From Pipra filicauda (Eukaryota; Chordata; Aves; Passeriformes; Pipridae): 64,000 nucleotides of DNA. How positions within the stretch are numbered: position 1 is the stretch's first letter; each line of letters starts with the position of its first letter. Positions 1-14,415 of the stretch are shown piece by piece. Position numbers and translations under genes: made by a program. Location of the stretch: NCBI RefSeq assembly GCF_003945595.2, contig NW_024104332.1:4382958-4446957 (forward strand), in the 5' to 3' direction. The notes below the pieces were generated by a model. The model had not been told where the DNA came from. It saw only the letters and a program-made list of their open reading frames with translations, and ran no database searches.

Positions 1-2525
1 TTGGGAACCTCAAGGTATTGTTTTCTTAAGACTCTCTTAAATAAATTAAAGCTACACACACACAACCAAGAAGATCCAAACTCAGGCAAATAATTTCTCA
101 ATCCTTGACATCATGGTACTTCTGCTTTTATGGCAGTGACATCAAACAGTTCTCTCAGAAAAGATATCCAGGTGAAGCAGCTGCAGCGACAGAGCTTTTC
201 CTCACCTTTTTGGGAACCAGCCTAAATTCGTTTGGAAGAGTTCACCAAGGTCTTCCTTCAGTGTTTATTCTGGAACTGGGAGGTGGGTTGACCCATGTCC
301 CAGTTGTTCTGCAGTGCAGCTGATCAAGTGGATATTCAGGAGAAAATCTTATCAGGACTCTGTCTGGCCTGAGCCAGTCCTCATGTCTGCTCAACTCCTC
401 CCTGGCTGCTGCTTTCCAGGCAGAGGGAGTCTCATTCAGTAGAGCAGGAATGTCTCTTGTAAGGCAGGAAAAGGGAGAGGTGGAAGCACAAAAGCAAAAT
501 GAAAACAGCACCAGAAAATTCCCTTTCCTGCAAATTCTCAGAATTTGCCATTAGCATCTCTTTTCCTACTTCTGCTGTTTGCCACCTTCTGGAATGAAGA
601 AGCCGAGCAAAATTCTTCCACCCTTGGGATAGTTATCTGTAGTTTTTAGAGAGATGAAATAATTGCCTTTGCTCCCTGCTGTGACCCGTTCACAGCAAGG
701 AGTAAACAAACATGGGATTTGAAAGTTGTCATGAAAATAAGGGAAGTTATTTTAATACAAACTTGAATTAAAAGGTTCTTCAGTTACCTCACTTTCCTCA
801 TCTGGTTTCATCATGCACTTATTTTTCAAGCAAAAATAAATACTCTCTCACTGATGTGCTACAATATCAGACATCTTGAAAACTGTCAAAATGAAATAGC
901 TAAAATGACATAGCATTGAAAAAGATACAAAAGTGAGGGCAAAGATAAAAAACTAAGCTAACTGGGAGTGAGGACTTTTAGGTTTCTTTAACTATTACTT
1001 TGTTCTTTCTATAGTATTGTTATATATTAAAGTAATAAGTTGATATTTCGGGGAGAAAAGACAAAATTTTGAATTTTCATTCTGTTAATATTGGTGAAGG
1101 AATGAACCCACTCAGAGAAAAAGAAGAAAACAAACATACCTAAGTCAAAACATGAACTTATTTTGCTGGAAAATTCTGCTTCCAAATTAACTTCTTCTCC
1201 CCCTTGTCCAATTTTAACTGGGATTAAATCTATAAATAGAGAAGTTACCAGCAGCAGCTTTTCTTTTATGCTTCACTCCTGCAAGCATTTACACCTGTGA
1301 GTGATTGTTTTATTCAAGGAATCCTATCCAAGGAATCCCATTGGATCACACTTCATAGCTGACATAATAAAATCATCAGTTCCTCCAGGGAGCTAAGTAG
1401 GAGAAAACTTGCTATTCAAAAGTAATGCCACGTTAACTTTCAAAGAAATTGCTCTGTTTTGAACCTCCACCTGGTTCTGCTGACATTCCAATGTGGAATG
1501 TGCTTCCCATAATGGGGATTTGTTTGTGAGGGTGACTGCTTCAGTGTCCACAGTTCCACAGACGACTGAGGAACGGTGCACCCTGCAAAATACTGGGACT
1601 GTAAAATTAATGCCAAGAAAGATACTGCTCCCTACTGGCTCATCTAAATAAGAGCGGAGAGCACTTTCCTTTCATGTTTTTCGAAGTAACAAATTACTGT
1701 TCTGCAGGTAAACCACAGTTTTCAACTAAAAAATAAATATCCTTTAAAACAGTAGCCAGACATTCACTTAAAAGGTTGATTAGATGAAGCACACCAACTA
1801 TTTTCCAAAAGAAAATTAAGTGAGAAAAATGCCAAAAACCTCCAAGGAAATTCTTGTTTTACTTCTAATCTTTATAGAGGGCAAACAAAAAACCCCCAAA
1901 AAACAACAACAACAATACCCAAACCCATACAAACAATATAAAATAAACAAAATAGCTAGGATACAATAATGATTTCTGTTCAAGAGTAAGAATATCTAAA
2001 TTCTTAGCACCAGCTAGAATTATTTTATTAATTTTTGACCTCGCAGCTTTGCCTACACACCTGACATTTCACTACCCTCCCTAACTTCAACTGAGATCTG
2101 AAAGTGGAAACCTGGAGTCCTGCCACTGCACATTAGCACTGATTTGACTGCATTTCAAAGACATTGAGTGGAAAAACAACAACAACAATTTCACGGATTT
2201 GACAGTTTTCAAAATCTAACAAGGTCCGTACCTTGATTCCAGCACATCAAAACAATCTCCTATAAGGGCTTGCCCAGCCAGAGAAGTGCAAAACAAGCTG
2301 GAATGTCGATCTCAAGCCTAAAAGATATCCTTTACTAACTTCCCACAGGGTCGCTTACTGAGAGGTAAATCGGTCATCATTTCGTGGTTCAAAACATTTC
2401 CAGAGGCGCTGGCAGTCAACCACAGAAAATGCTTGTACTTGGTCTCTGCTAAGAAGCTGGGAAGAAATATCAGGCTCTCATAAAGAATTTTGTGCTGTTT
2501 TCTTGTGTAGACTCTACATTGATTT

Positions 2526-2544
2526 AAAAAAAAAAAAAAAAAAA
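2526..2544. repeat. Poly-A tract (19 A)
   Basis: This is an uninterrupted A run. It could be a retroposon tail or simple slippage. No recognisable retroposed body lies directly upstream. Confidence 0.9.
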
Positions 2545-2755
2545 GAAAAAGAGAGAACTTCTTTTTGGGAAAAAAAATCAGAACCTCTGAGCATTGCCCC
2601 AAAGCAGGCTTGAGACATTTTAGATGTCTAGCTTAGAAAAGCCTCTCATCTCTGGAACTCCAGGAAAGGCTTGATTTTTCCCTGTCTACACAGACAGGAG
2701 GGGAGAATTTTTCTCTTTGTCTCTGACCTGCTTTTGACTGTAGATCTTTTGTTTT

Positions 2756-2759
<4 letters not shown>

Positions 2760-2794
<35 letters not shown>
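2760..2794. repeat. Poly-T tract (35 T)
   Basis: This uninterrupted T run is the longest homopolymer in the window. Read on the minus strand it would be a poly-A tail, but no retroposed body is recognisable beside it. Its length is likely to vary between individuals and between sequencing runs. Confidence 0.9.
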
Positions 2795-5700
2795 CAAAAA
2801 TTCTGATCTGTGAGCTCTGGGCTAAATTTTCACTGCATGCAATGCAGAAACTGGGTTTAATCTCTCTCCATTAAGTTTATATCATCAAATAACTCCTAAG
2901 TCCTATAAAAATGCCCACTCAATTCTAAACTGTGTTTTACACTAAGAGAACAGTTACCTGGAGGTACATTCTCCAAAGTAAACCAGAATTGTTCCTTGTT
3001 TGCTATTTTCAACAGTGTGCAGCTGAAAGGGTTTGTGGTTTATTCCATGCAGTGCAATAACAGATATTTCTCTCACAGTGTGCTTTGGACACACACAGAA
3101 GCTCCCAGCTGTGTGACAGTTCAGCAGTGTTTTCAGCTTGCTGAGCAGAACTGGAATAAGGAATGCCTGGACATCAGACACCCATCTTAAATTTTAATTT
3201 TAACCGTGTGACTGTCAAAGTAAAAGTACCAGAATGGGTTTTTCAGAACAGTGGCAGCAAGACTCTGCCTTCTGCACTTCTATGAATGGAGAGGTACATT
3301 CAAATTCTTGTTGCTCGGCTGGCTGTCCAGTGTCATATGCTGCTGTAAAATTCCATTATCAATGAAGATGTCACAGCTCATCATATTCCCCCTCCCTCTG
3401 GCAACAAGTCAGGTAACAAAGGCAATTAAGAGTTCCAGGATCCTGCCTTTTCCCAGCTATGCACATATCTTCTTCAGCTTAAGGTAGAACAATGGCAGGA
3501 AATGGTGGAATTATACCTTTTTTTTTTTTCCTAGAAGGGGACTTTGAAACTTAGAGAAGAAATGCCTATCAGTGCTCTACTTACACAACCATGAATTGGA
3601 GGAAACTGGTTGCATCAAGTGGATTTAAGCTGACTGACATGACAGAGAACTAGGCTGTTACTTCCTAAAAGGGATGGGCAAATACACTCCTCAGATGCAC
3701 CTTCCTCTGACATTTCCTTTTCCCCGTTTAACCCACTCGCTGCATTCCACAGAAAAGTTTAGTGCAGGAACGTGAAAAAAGGCACCCAAAAATCCTGTTC
3801 CCCCAAACACATTCCGTGTGTTTGTGGAATTACAGCTCTTACATCAAAACACAGATACAGGGAGAGCAAACTTTGAGTGCAGATAGAGAAGGCATCCAGT
3901 ATGAAAATCAGCTGAACCCTAACGAGCTCACTGCCCGAGGATGCAAAAATATTCCTGAACACCCCAGTGAGGGCCTAAAGCCTTTGGAGATAACACAACT
4001 CCCCAGCTCCACAAATCAGACATAACTGGGAGCTCATTAAATGCTAGAAACACAGGGGGAGAACACTCTATTTTATTGCAAGCCACTACTTCCTGTGAAA
4101 AAGTAATTATTAACAAGATCCTAAGACACAGTTTAAACCTTAGCAAAAGAGCTTTCAGATAAGGAATAGTGACTGAAGCACAAGGCATTGCCTGGGGATT
4201 AATGACTGTCTGGTGAGAGCTGATGGCACCTGGCTGAGCTTCAGCTGATCTCTAAGACCCAGGAAATGTCTCGAATCTCCATCATTATTGCTGCTGTAAT
4301 ATGACAATTAAATATGCACATGCCAGCACGCAGCTCCTCGGTGTTTTTTAACATGGCACTTGCTGTTTGCCTTGGTATTCTCCAGGACTCTGCTGCAGAA
4401 TTAGAGCTCTGTGAATTAGCCAGCTCGAATCATTTCTCAACATGCCATTCATCTTATAATAGATTACATATGGTATTGCCACTTGTCAGGCTACAGCACA
4501 GACATTTTGCATCTATTTCTACACATCTTCCTGTTTTAAATGTCTGCTCAGAGAAATACAATCTCTGGTCAAAACTAGATTTCCTCCTTTAATCACATTC
4601 AGCCAGACATAACCAGTTCTGAATTTAGCCTGGAAGTTTAGCTGAATGTGTTTTACCTCTAAATAGCTGTTTTAAATACATACAGTATTTTTTCTCCTTT
4701 CTTTTTTTAAACTTACACTGGTCCAGAATAATATTGCACTCTTCCAATCTCAATATTTTGCCTTTCCAAACTACAGAGACTGATGGTGCACAAAGCCTAC
4801 TATGCCCACAGTAAACAACAGAGAGTATTTTGGATGTGTGTATCCTGAGTGTGACTTAAGTATATCCTGACTTAATGTGCAACCCAAATCGAGGAGCAAT
4901 AAAGCAAACTAATTTCCTTCAGTTGTCCCAGGTTCAGTGCTTTGCACAGAGCAACCTAAGGGGGAATTTCTACATTGCACTGCATTTTATCTCCTGGATT
5001 CCTTCACATCACAGCTCATGACAGACCCTGAGAGACACGGAGGGATGAAGGACACACAGCCCTTCAATGCTACCACTTCTAACCTGATACACTCAGCCTA
5101 AAGAAGGAGAATAAAGCAAGTCACTGCCTTAAATTTATACAGGAATGTTTTTCTAGAAACAACAATAGATAATCAAAATAGAATAATAGGCTTTCACCTC
5201 ATCAATAACTGTTAGGGATCAGCAGCAACACTTCTCCAGAGCTTCTATATAGCTTTTATATAGCCCAGACAAAGACTGCTTGGCATTTATGTGCTGCAGG
5301 AATTGAACACATGAGCTCAGTTTCGTTATTAATGTTGTGGGCTTTTTATAAAATCACAATGTCATTGGCCTACTTGGCATGTTTATCAATAAAGTCACTT
5401 GGCACCTCAGCGGTACTTTTGCATTCCAGTCTCAGGATGCACTCTCATACCCAGAATAGCCCAGAGGAAATCTAATTTTTATGCTCATCATAAAGAATTT
5501 GAGCCTCAGAGCTTAAGTTTCACACAAGACCACACATTAAAGACTGGGAACAGAGGTCAACAGTCATGGTTTTCTGTCACCTTAGCCTAAATACACAGCT
5601 CCTTGAGATCAGTTAGTTCAACAGGAATCCTCTCAACAGCAACCAACCACAAACTGCCCTGAAAATGAGATAGATTCACAGTCTACAGGTTCATTATTAC

Positions 5701-8593
5701 CGTGTGAACAATGTGGAACTGAAAAAACAACTAAGATATTTAAAACAAATTAAGATATGTTTGCGAGTTGACGGTTCTATTTAATGTCAAGGGTTGCCCT
5801 CACATAGTTAAAACTACAACACATCAGTAACCCAGCTATTTTTTCTCCTCCCTAATTTTTCACATTACAGTAAACACACATACAAGGACTCTACTGAGAG
5901 ACTCCCTACATTTGTATTCCTCCATGGGAAGAGCCACCAGCCGCCCATACTCTTCTCCATGGGTAGCACACTCCTCTCCAAACCTGTCAGCAGTGCTGAG
6001 GCACCTGTGGAACGTGGCTGCAGCTACATCCCACTTCCCAAAATGCAGGCTGCTTCCTTCCTCCAGCAAGCTGGGTGGAGTTTTCCCCCTCTTGGCAAGA
6101 GCTTTGTTGCCATACACGATGTAACTCTTGCACCAGGTGTGGCCCTGAATGCTGAAAAAACATCTGCAGACAAGACTCGTCTCCTTCTTGTGCCCTGAGT
6201 GAAATTTTGCCTTTTTGCTCTCATGAGGAGAGCTCTGGGACTAATTCAATTGCAGATTTTTCCTTTCTCTCCTGCCTAACACAGATCCTGTTCTAATCTA
6301 ATGACTAATGCTCGGGGCCAGAAAAGGAACTAGTTTATCCCAACAGGAACAAAACCTGAGGGTGAAATAAAGGAGCTGTTTTACACAATGCTGGGCAACC
6401 AAGTAGTCAATTGGGAAAAAACCCCATCATATTAGCAGCAGGTACTTCATAGACAGTAGTGCCATTCTGTTTCTGTCCTACCACACTGCATGACTTGCTG
6501 ATGTGTAAAAAGAACACGGATGGAAATTCCATACAAATTTTTTTGTTGCCAAGTTTCTTATCTGCTGTTAAACTGCAGATATCCTAAACCGTGCTGTGCT
6601 TCAAAGAAATGTCAAGAAAATCATTAGATAGGAGAAAATAAAATAAAAAATGTGAAAACTGAAGGATGTCAGAAACAAAAGCCTATGGCATTACACTGTT
6701 CGTCTCATCTCCATAGACAAGCAGTCAAACCAAACTGGGGATATTCTGGTCCAGATTTGACTCATCTCGGTGGTAAATTCAAACCAGATCCAAACTGAAA
6801 AGGAACAAAGGATCAGATTGCTGTTGCTGTCGATGGGTTTGTCCATGGTGTTATCCCACTTTCTCAGGTTTAAGGGGCAGAAGTGAGACCATTTTGCTGC
6901 CGGAAACAGCGGCTGACAAACCAACAAGAATAATGAAGTGCACTTTACAGAGAAGGTGATGGTTGCTGCTTGTTGTCTGCTGAGATGTGGGATGATACCA
7001 AAGCAGATAGAGTGGCGCCAGTGCAGTCTAAGTGGGAAAGGATGGTCAGAGATATCCAGGAAAAAAGCTGGGTGGTATTAGAACACATTTTTTTCTGCTC
7101 CATCATTAGGTCTTTGTACAATCATTACTGCCTGTTAATTCTCAGAATAAAGTTTTCAGCGCTACAGTGCCGTGTTCTCTGTAAAAACCAGGAACATAAA
7201 TGCAAACACTCCAGGCAAAAGGACCCACTGAACTGCTCTTGAGAGGGCAGATTATCCAGAAACTCCAGGGGATACAGAAATCCACCACCTGGGTGGTAAC
7301 CACAGGGGCTGGGTGTCAACTATCGACATGGAAATCTCTGGAACAACAATTGAGGGTGACTGAACACACATGGACATCCAAGAAGTTTCTGAGTCACCAG
7401 GATTTCTATTTAAGGATTCACTGAGTGCTATATAGCTTTCCCAATTATTCTGAAAAAAATAATAAAGAACAAAGTAGGTTGCTCTCTTGTGTGCTTTTTA
7501 TGTTGTAACCACATCCTTTGCTGTTTAGGAGCACCAGGATAATGCTCCACGTTATACTGCTCTTCCAAAGTGCTGGAAATTACATTTTCTTTTACTTAGA
7601 TAAATCTCACTTCAGAGTTTAGATATTCAGTTTAATCAGCACACCGAAGAAGAGAGTTAATCCATTTTGTGGGGAGTGCAAGCAGCTGTTTAACGAAGCC
7701 ACCAACTACCTTTCATGCAGGGATATAAATAAACAGAGTGGATTCTATTTCTGAGCCTCCAGTTCTGAGCCAATGTTCCTTTCAGTTCCGCTGCCAGGCT
7801 CAGAAAGGAGACACAAAAGTTGAACTAATGAGAGACAAAAGTTGACCTTCAGCAGTTGGGGGAAGTTGGGATGCAGGTCTGAATTTGAATACCAGAGCTT
7901 TGGGGATTTTTTTAAATCTGATTCACATCTTGCAGCTTGAGATCACTTCTCAGAATAACGAAGACCTCCAGGTAACAACCCACAAGAGAGTTACAGATTT
8001 TTGAATACTAACAGAGATCTCTGAATATCCAGTCACATTTATGACAAAGGATGGTAACCACATGATGATTCTGTAAATGTACTTTAGGTTCTTTCCTGAA
8101 ATCCAACATCGAGATACTATTTCTCTGTGAAATTGTATTGATTTCAGCATAAAGTGGGGTATAAATCAGAATAGAAACTGTCTGAATCAGTTCTACAACT
8201 GATTTCTTTACATTACAGATTTTGAATAATATTAAAAATAAAGCGTTCGTTTTTCTGATCACTCCATTCTTCACCACGAGGAGGTACAACAAGGGAAAAA
8301 ACACGAAAACTTGAAATTGTAAATACCAACAACAGCCACAGACTAAGAAAATCATTATGTTTCTAAAGCAAGGTCTGTATTTACTGAAAATTAACCATGC
8401 TCCATGTGAGGTATGTTATGGACATCAGATTGTGTACCTTTCCAAAAGAAACAGAAGACAGATAAAGTATACAAATTATGGAAGATAAAATAACTTTAAA
8501 AAAGCAGTTTGGACTAGACAGAAGGGGAAAAAACTGCACCCTGTCTACCAGTAAAAAAATTTATGCAAGAAAGAAAGGCTGTGTGACCTTTTC

Positions 8594-8611
8594 TTTTTTT
8601 TTTTTTTTTTT
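8594..8611. repeat. Poly-T tract
   Basis: A run of 18 T in otherwise unique DNA. Confidence 0.85.
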
Positions 8612-11600
8612 AATTCTGTGGAAAAGAGACGAACGAAGCTCTAATGAAAAGCAGATAACCTGACTCTTATCACAAGCCTGACTGTCTGAAGAAATGAACT
8701 CTCTTGGTACTTTTTTCTCCATTTCTTATTAGCTGCAGTGTTCTGAACAGCTGATGTTTTCTGAATCCAAAAGGCAGACACGTCAGCAGGACATGAACTA
8801 CAGTACACCCAGTTATGTCAGTATTTTGCATGGCCTTTATCACTGGGCGTGAACAGCAACTTCCAGGCGTGTGAAACTCAGATTCATTTCTCAGACAATC
8901 ACGGTAACAAAAATTCTCTATATTTAAAAAGTAGCTTGTTCATGGGGAATTATTGTCTTTTTTTTTTTTAAGGAAAATGCAGTGTATAAAATCAACTGTC
9001 TTTGCAAAAGAATTATTTTGATACTCCCTCTTAAATGCAAAACCAGAAATGTTTTACCATGATGCTCGTCGTGTGTTCAGGGAAATTTTGTGTAATGAAA
9101 TAACCTTGATTGTTTCCCTTTGGAATTCTGAAGACGGGCTATGGTCCAATGAAAATATATTTTCACATTATGGATTTATGCAATTATCCATACTTTTACT
9201 AGAAATAAGAATTCTAAATTTAAGTTTGAATAACAGATAACCATGTTTCAAGATCATTCTTACTTCATTTTTCAAAAAATTAGTCACCAAGTGAGAATAT
9301 TTATCCATTTAAGAAGGAATAGGCTCTATACTATGCACACTGCTTAAATAGGCTGTCCTTGGGCAACCTTAGCTATTCTCAAGAATTTGAATTACAGTCT
9401 CTGTGTCAATGATTCCCAGATTTCTTTCCTCCTCACTCACTTCCCTTTTGTTCACACTTGTAATTCAAACTGCTCCTAGGGAATCTTCTCCAGATGTCCT
9501 CTTGCCGAGTGAAAATCAACATGTCAAACGCAGATCCTCTTCCCTCCTGCCATCCCCCTCCCTCCTGTTTTGCTGTAGCTGTCAGGAATTCCACCATCCC
9601 CCCCTCTCCCACGAGCCTGAGAGCGCTGGTATCGTTTTCAGCTCTTCTCCCCTCGCGAACTTCCACACATCCAAGCACAAGCTTGATGTTAATTTTACTG
9701 CCTTCCATAAAACCTCCCTGCAGCAAAGGTTCAAAACAGACATCAAATCAACATCAAGTGCCACAGGCTGAATGAAGGGAGGCTTTCCCAGCCACAGGAG
9801 GTGTCACCAAAGTCTGACAGATAAGAAAACGAAAACCCTTTGTCGTGCAAAACAAGTCGTATTTGCTTGCTCGTATCAGTCATTAAGCTCCTGGTTTTCT
9901 GCACACGGGTATAGAAAAATGAGAATGGTACAGAATGCAAAATAACCCTTAGCGAGACAACAACCCTTCAGGCACTTAGTAAAAAAGAAAATGCCATCTG
10001 TATTAAACAAGGCTGCCTACAGTGAAAGTCTTAACACAGCGTCTTCCAAGTTTGGAGATGGTTATGTCTTTATTCCAGAGCATATAACTGAACCAGCCAC
10101 CTTCACTGGACTTACTGAGTCACCTATTCATCTTAGTTCTCTTTATTACTCGCACAGTTTTACTTCATCCATGGGCACAAGCTCTTTGATTATCACTTTT
10201 AGATCTAACCTTTAAGGAAGAGTCCTCCTTTCAGCTATGATTTCAAGGTCGTTTTGTCTTTTGAATAAGAAAAAAACCCCACAGCAGAAACAGTGTTTGT
10301 GTCCCAGTTTAAGAGTCCTTGGGCTTCACTTCAATGGCACCTTCTTGAACCAAACATTTTCACAGGCAAGAATAACATGTACTTGCAACAAAACATGGTA
10401 GGCTAAACCAATTACATTCTATGCAGCATGAAAGAGAAGGGATTTAATCTTTTTTTATTTCCTTTAGTCCATCTTATTCCAACACAAATGTGAAAGGTGC
10501 TTCCCTCTATTGAGGCAACAAAGGGATCCAAAATGATCTTTGTGATTCAAGAGATTCCCCAAATAAGGTATATTCTGCATTGTCATGATGAAGTATTAAA
10601 TCTGAAAGAGAAATTTCCCTATCCTAGCTTTCATAAATATGTAACATTTTCAATTACAAGAAACAATCTTCTATGAATTAAAAAAACGCATTGCTTCAAG
10701 CACCTTAGGCAAGTTGCCTGAAATAAGGAGATGAAGGCTTAATACTTAGCGGAATTTTCAGTTTTTAAAGTCAGAATTTGCTCTTATGTTCTAACCCAGC
10801 TGCTGTATTTTCTCAGGACTGCACACAGCAGGAAACTTCGGAACCAAACATAAAGCAAAAAGGGCTTTTATGAAATTAATAAAGAAAAAACCATCACTAA
10901 CTCCAAACCCACTGATCAGGAAACTGATAAGAACAAAGCAAAAAAAAAAACCCCAAACTGTTAATATCTGGCACATACTGCAAGCATTGCTCTGACAGCT
11001 CATTTCATTTCAGATAAGAACTATCATGCTTCTGCTGTTTTTGCCAAAGTTCTTCGCTGTTTTTATGTAGAGCAATATGTTATTCACTGAGTGTCAATAG
11101 GGTTCGGGTATTTTATAGATATTTCACACTTATCTAGGATAAATGGGCAAAGTCTTGCCTAATCTCATGTATTTCTCAACCATTGAGCAATATAATTCCC
11201 TCAGCGCTGACTACAAAAAAATATATTCATAAAAACATTTTCAAGATACAGGATATGATTCCTCCTGAGTGATGGACTTGACTGGTGAATTTTGACTAAG
11301 AAAATAGTTTCCAGAAGTAGATGATTCATGTAAACCCCGGATTTCATGGAATACAGCACTTTATTTTTGAGGGGGGGAAAAAACAGTCTCAAGAGATCAA
11401 GTATTGTTTCCATTGTCTTTGAACTTATCATTTCCTACTTAATGGATGTTTTCATTGTCTGTTGCTCATATATTTATAAGTACCATCTGAGTTTTTAATT
11501 TTGCATGTTACCTTCCCCTCCTTGACTCAGTGATTTCTGTCCATCAGTTCAGCTCATAAACAGGGCAAACAAGCACAGAGCCATATGGGAATGTAAGGAC

Positions 11601-12903
11601 AGCTAATTACTGACTTGTTTTACTTTCAGCCAAACTTGGATTTCATCCTAGTACTTTCTTCACATAAGCTATTATGTAACATGTTCAGGCAAAGTAAAGG
11701 ATAAAGAAAATTAAATCTAGGTTAAGGGGTCAATAAAATGTTTGCAGAACATTTATTTCCTAAAGCTTTAAAGGGCCTAATAATGATTTAGCTGCCCAGC
11801 TGCCCAGTTTGTACCAGTGGTATTTATACCCACATTTCCTACCAGGGAGCCCATTTGAATAAAGCTTATTTGTGACATGCCATGGTGGTGGCAGAGCCAG
11901 TCTCAGCCCAAGCCTGTACACAGGTTCCATTTTTCTGCAAACAGGCGATAGTTTGTAGGAAAATCCACTCCATGCCAGCACAACCCTGGAAGAAAAGGTC
12001 AGAAAATTATCTTCCCTCAACCAAGAAAAGCCTTCCATTGGCCACAATTGCTCAGTCAGCGGTTCCCCACTTAGGTTTTGCAGCAGAGAAGACCTGACAA
12101 CATTTACAGATCATTTGAAGAAAACATACACAAAAAAACCCTCCAAAGACACAGCTGTGAAGAATATGAAGGCAGTGCACCAAAAACCCAACACACCCGA
12201 GATGGCATCAGGCAAGGTAAAAAGAAGAAGAATGCCAGAGAGAAAATATACCAATGGAAATTTTTATATTTGAGAAAAGACCTGACAACATGAAGAGTCA
12301 CATGGAGTAACTATTCCTTTGCTATTCACTGTGCAGAGAATTTTTATCTTTAAGTGAAGCTCATTTATACCTGGTTTGGGCTGTTGAATTTTGGTTGCTT
12401 CTGCAGGACATTCATATACTGACAAGTCTGTAGAACCTTTCTTTTATTCATTTCTCCAACTTAAATAACGGTGCTGTCATTCAAATGCATTTTCATTTAT
12501 CATAATTTTATGCTTCATATACTGTTCAGAGGTCACATAACACTTTCATAATTGTATTAATTGAGGCATAGAGCCTGTATTGAGGAGTACAGTGGCTAGA
12601 CAAGTAGGAAACAATGGCTCTCCTAAATTTCAGACTTGTATTTCTTTTATTCAGAATCTCTTCAGTATTAACACAAAGAAACAGCCCATCTTTCTCAACA
12701 TGGCTCATCTGGACAAGCTTATGATTTTGCTCAGCACAATAGCATCCACATAAATAAAAAAAAATTCAAATCCCTTCAAACTAAGTACATTACAAAATCA
12801 AGTTAAGGAAGAGAATAGTATTTGTGTAGAAACAAACAACTGAACACAATACTTGGCTTTTGTTCCCTTGTTAGATTTATTGAGAAATTAGAAGCCAAAA
12901 CTC

Positions 12904-12957
12904 TTTTTTTGTTGTTGTTTGTTTGTTTTTTGGGGTTGTTTTGTTTTGCTTTAATTT
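12904..12957. repeat. T/G-rich low-complexity tract
   Basis: Imperfect TTG and TTTG units in a row. On the minus strand it reads as a CAA/CAAA-rich tract. Nothing suggests more than simple sequence. Confidence 0.8.
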
Positions 12958-13524
12958 AATGCCAATATCAAGAGAAAAGCCATCTGGTTATTCTACACAA
13001 TATTAAAACTAAAAATTGCCAGAGACCAGAACATCTTTCCTAGAGAGTACTAAATGTACCTTTCGATTTCCTCAGGTTTTACTCTCAAAATTATTAGGGC
13101 TGGTTGCTGCTTTCTTTAACATCTTTCCGTTGAGGGGCAGTTCTTGTACAGGATTCAGTTGTGGGTCTAAATCACCTAATTCTTACCACCCACTCAGTGA
13201 TACCAAAGACTCATTGAGGGACATAATTACTGTTCATTTGTATCCAGACTGTAGAGAATCGTTCAAATATCTAGTCTTTGAAAAACACTGGCATCAGAAA
13301 GGGGTTTTTAAGTGTGTTTTCTTAGTGCCGTGTTTTAATATATACGTCATTGCACAAGGATGAACAAAAACATGGAAAAAAACCCCCAAAATTCTTCATC
13401 CTGACTTTTCCTACAGGTGACAGGCATCATCAGAATTAGTCTACATTTTAAACTGCAGCTGAAGTCATCTGGAACATCATGCAAGATTTTTGTGTAAGTC
13501 AATGCTTACATGATTTTGTTATAA

Positions 13525-13687
13525 ATTGTGGCAAATAACTGATGATCTCAGGCTGCACGGTGAAGATTAAAAATTCCATATGAATTAAAAAATCACATAC
13601 ACAAACATATTTCTCTTTTCGTGGTTATGTCAACACAAATTACAGACTGCAGATGCTAAAACGTGAGATTTGCAGCACAATTTTCAG
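13525..13687 (+). repeat. Left arm of the long inverted repeat
   Basis: This arm pairs with 14416-14582 on the opposite strand. Its best-conserved parts are the outer 15 bp, the middle block around the AAAAAATCACATACAC run, and the inner block ending in GCAGCACAATTTTCAG. Confidence 0.8.
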
Positions 13688-13701
13688 AACTAGCCTTGGA
13701 C

Positions 13702-13715
13702 AAAAAAAAAAAAAA
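13702..13715. repeat. Poly-A tract in the inverted-repeat spacer
   Basis: A run of 14 A lies 15 bp inside the left arm. Confidence 0.85.
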
Positions 13716-14415
13716 AGAGACCACACATTTATTTTGGCCATTTTTTCCAAAGCAGTCTGGTTTGCATTATGCTAAACAAATTTTAACAATATTTTGTTAT
13801 TGTTCCTCAATTTTTTTTCATATATTTAAACTCTCCTTCATCAGAACAAATTAAAAAAAAAAGAGAGAACATTGGCTTTAAGGATTCTATTGTGGGTTAC
13901 TTTGAATGTCTGAGAACAAGCAGTTTAATTCATGAGATTCCCTTCCCCAGCTGGTAAACATCATTAGAATACTACTGATTGCACTGGAGCGATGCCATCA
14001 ACATCTAACAAGTCCTTGAACTAGGAAAATTCACCACCAGTGAGAAAGCTACCAGATTAACAAGAGTACTTCAGCCAAATGTTGAAGAAAATCTGTGCCA
14101 GTGGTCATGCTATATTTCTTTGCAATTTGGCAAACAGCGACCAGAGAACTTAGAAATATCTGGAAGCCTGAGGTGAGGAACAATTTGCCTTAACAAATAA
14201 ACCCAGTACATTTTATAATAAGTTCTGCAGTATTACAAGGATAGTAAAAGCTTTCTGTCCTTGCAAGCTGTTGCTCCAATGCAGCATCTGTGGCAAACAT
14301 GCAAATAAAATCAGATAAAGATGAAATGGTAGCAAGAACCCAACTACAAAGTCAAAGCAGAAAATTCAGTAGCTAATTGTATGTAGCAAACAGTTTGGAA
14401 GTGAGTGTCCACACA

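Larger units (their letters stand above)
1..13524. other. Non-genic AT-rich block, no gene recognised
   Basis: I see no exon, RNA gene or clear transposon here. Open frames are short (at most about 120 codons), lack known domains and overlap one another on both strands. The block contains homopolymer runs, which are listed separately. It also has a few GC-richer patches (for example 5.2-5.4 kb and 9.4-9.8 kb) that look more like regulatory or conserved non-coding sequence than exons. An intergenic desert or long intron is the simplest reading. Confidence 0.6.

Noticed and set aside
9403..9775. Overlapping open frames of 122, 97 and 93 codons on both strands
   Set aside because: The sequence is pyrimidine-rich, which removes stops in several frames at once. 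None of the peptides is recognisable.
13016..13363. 115-codon plus-strand frame
   Set aside because: No domain and no splice or promoter context.
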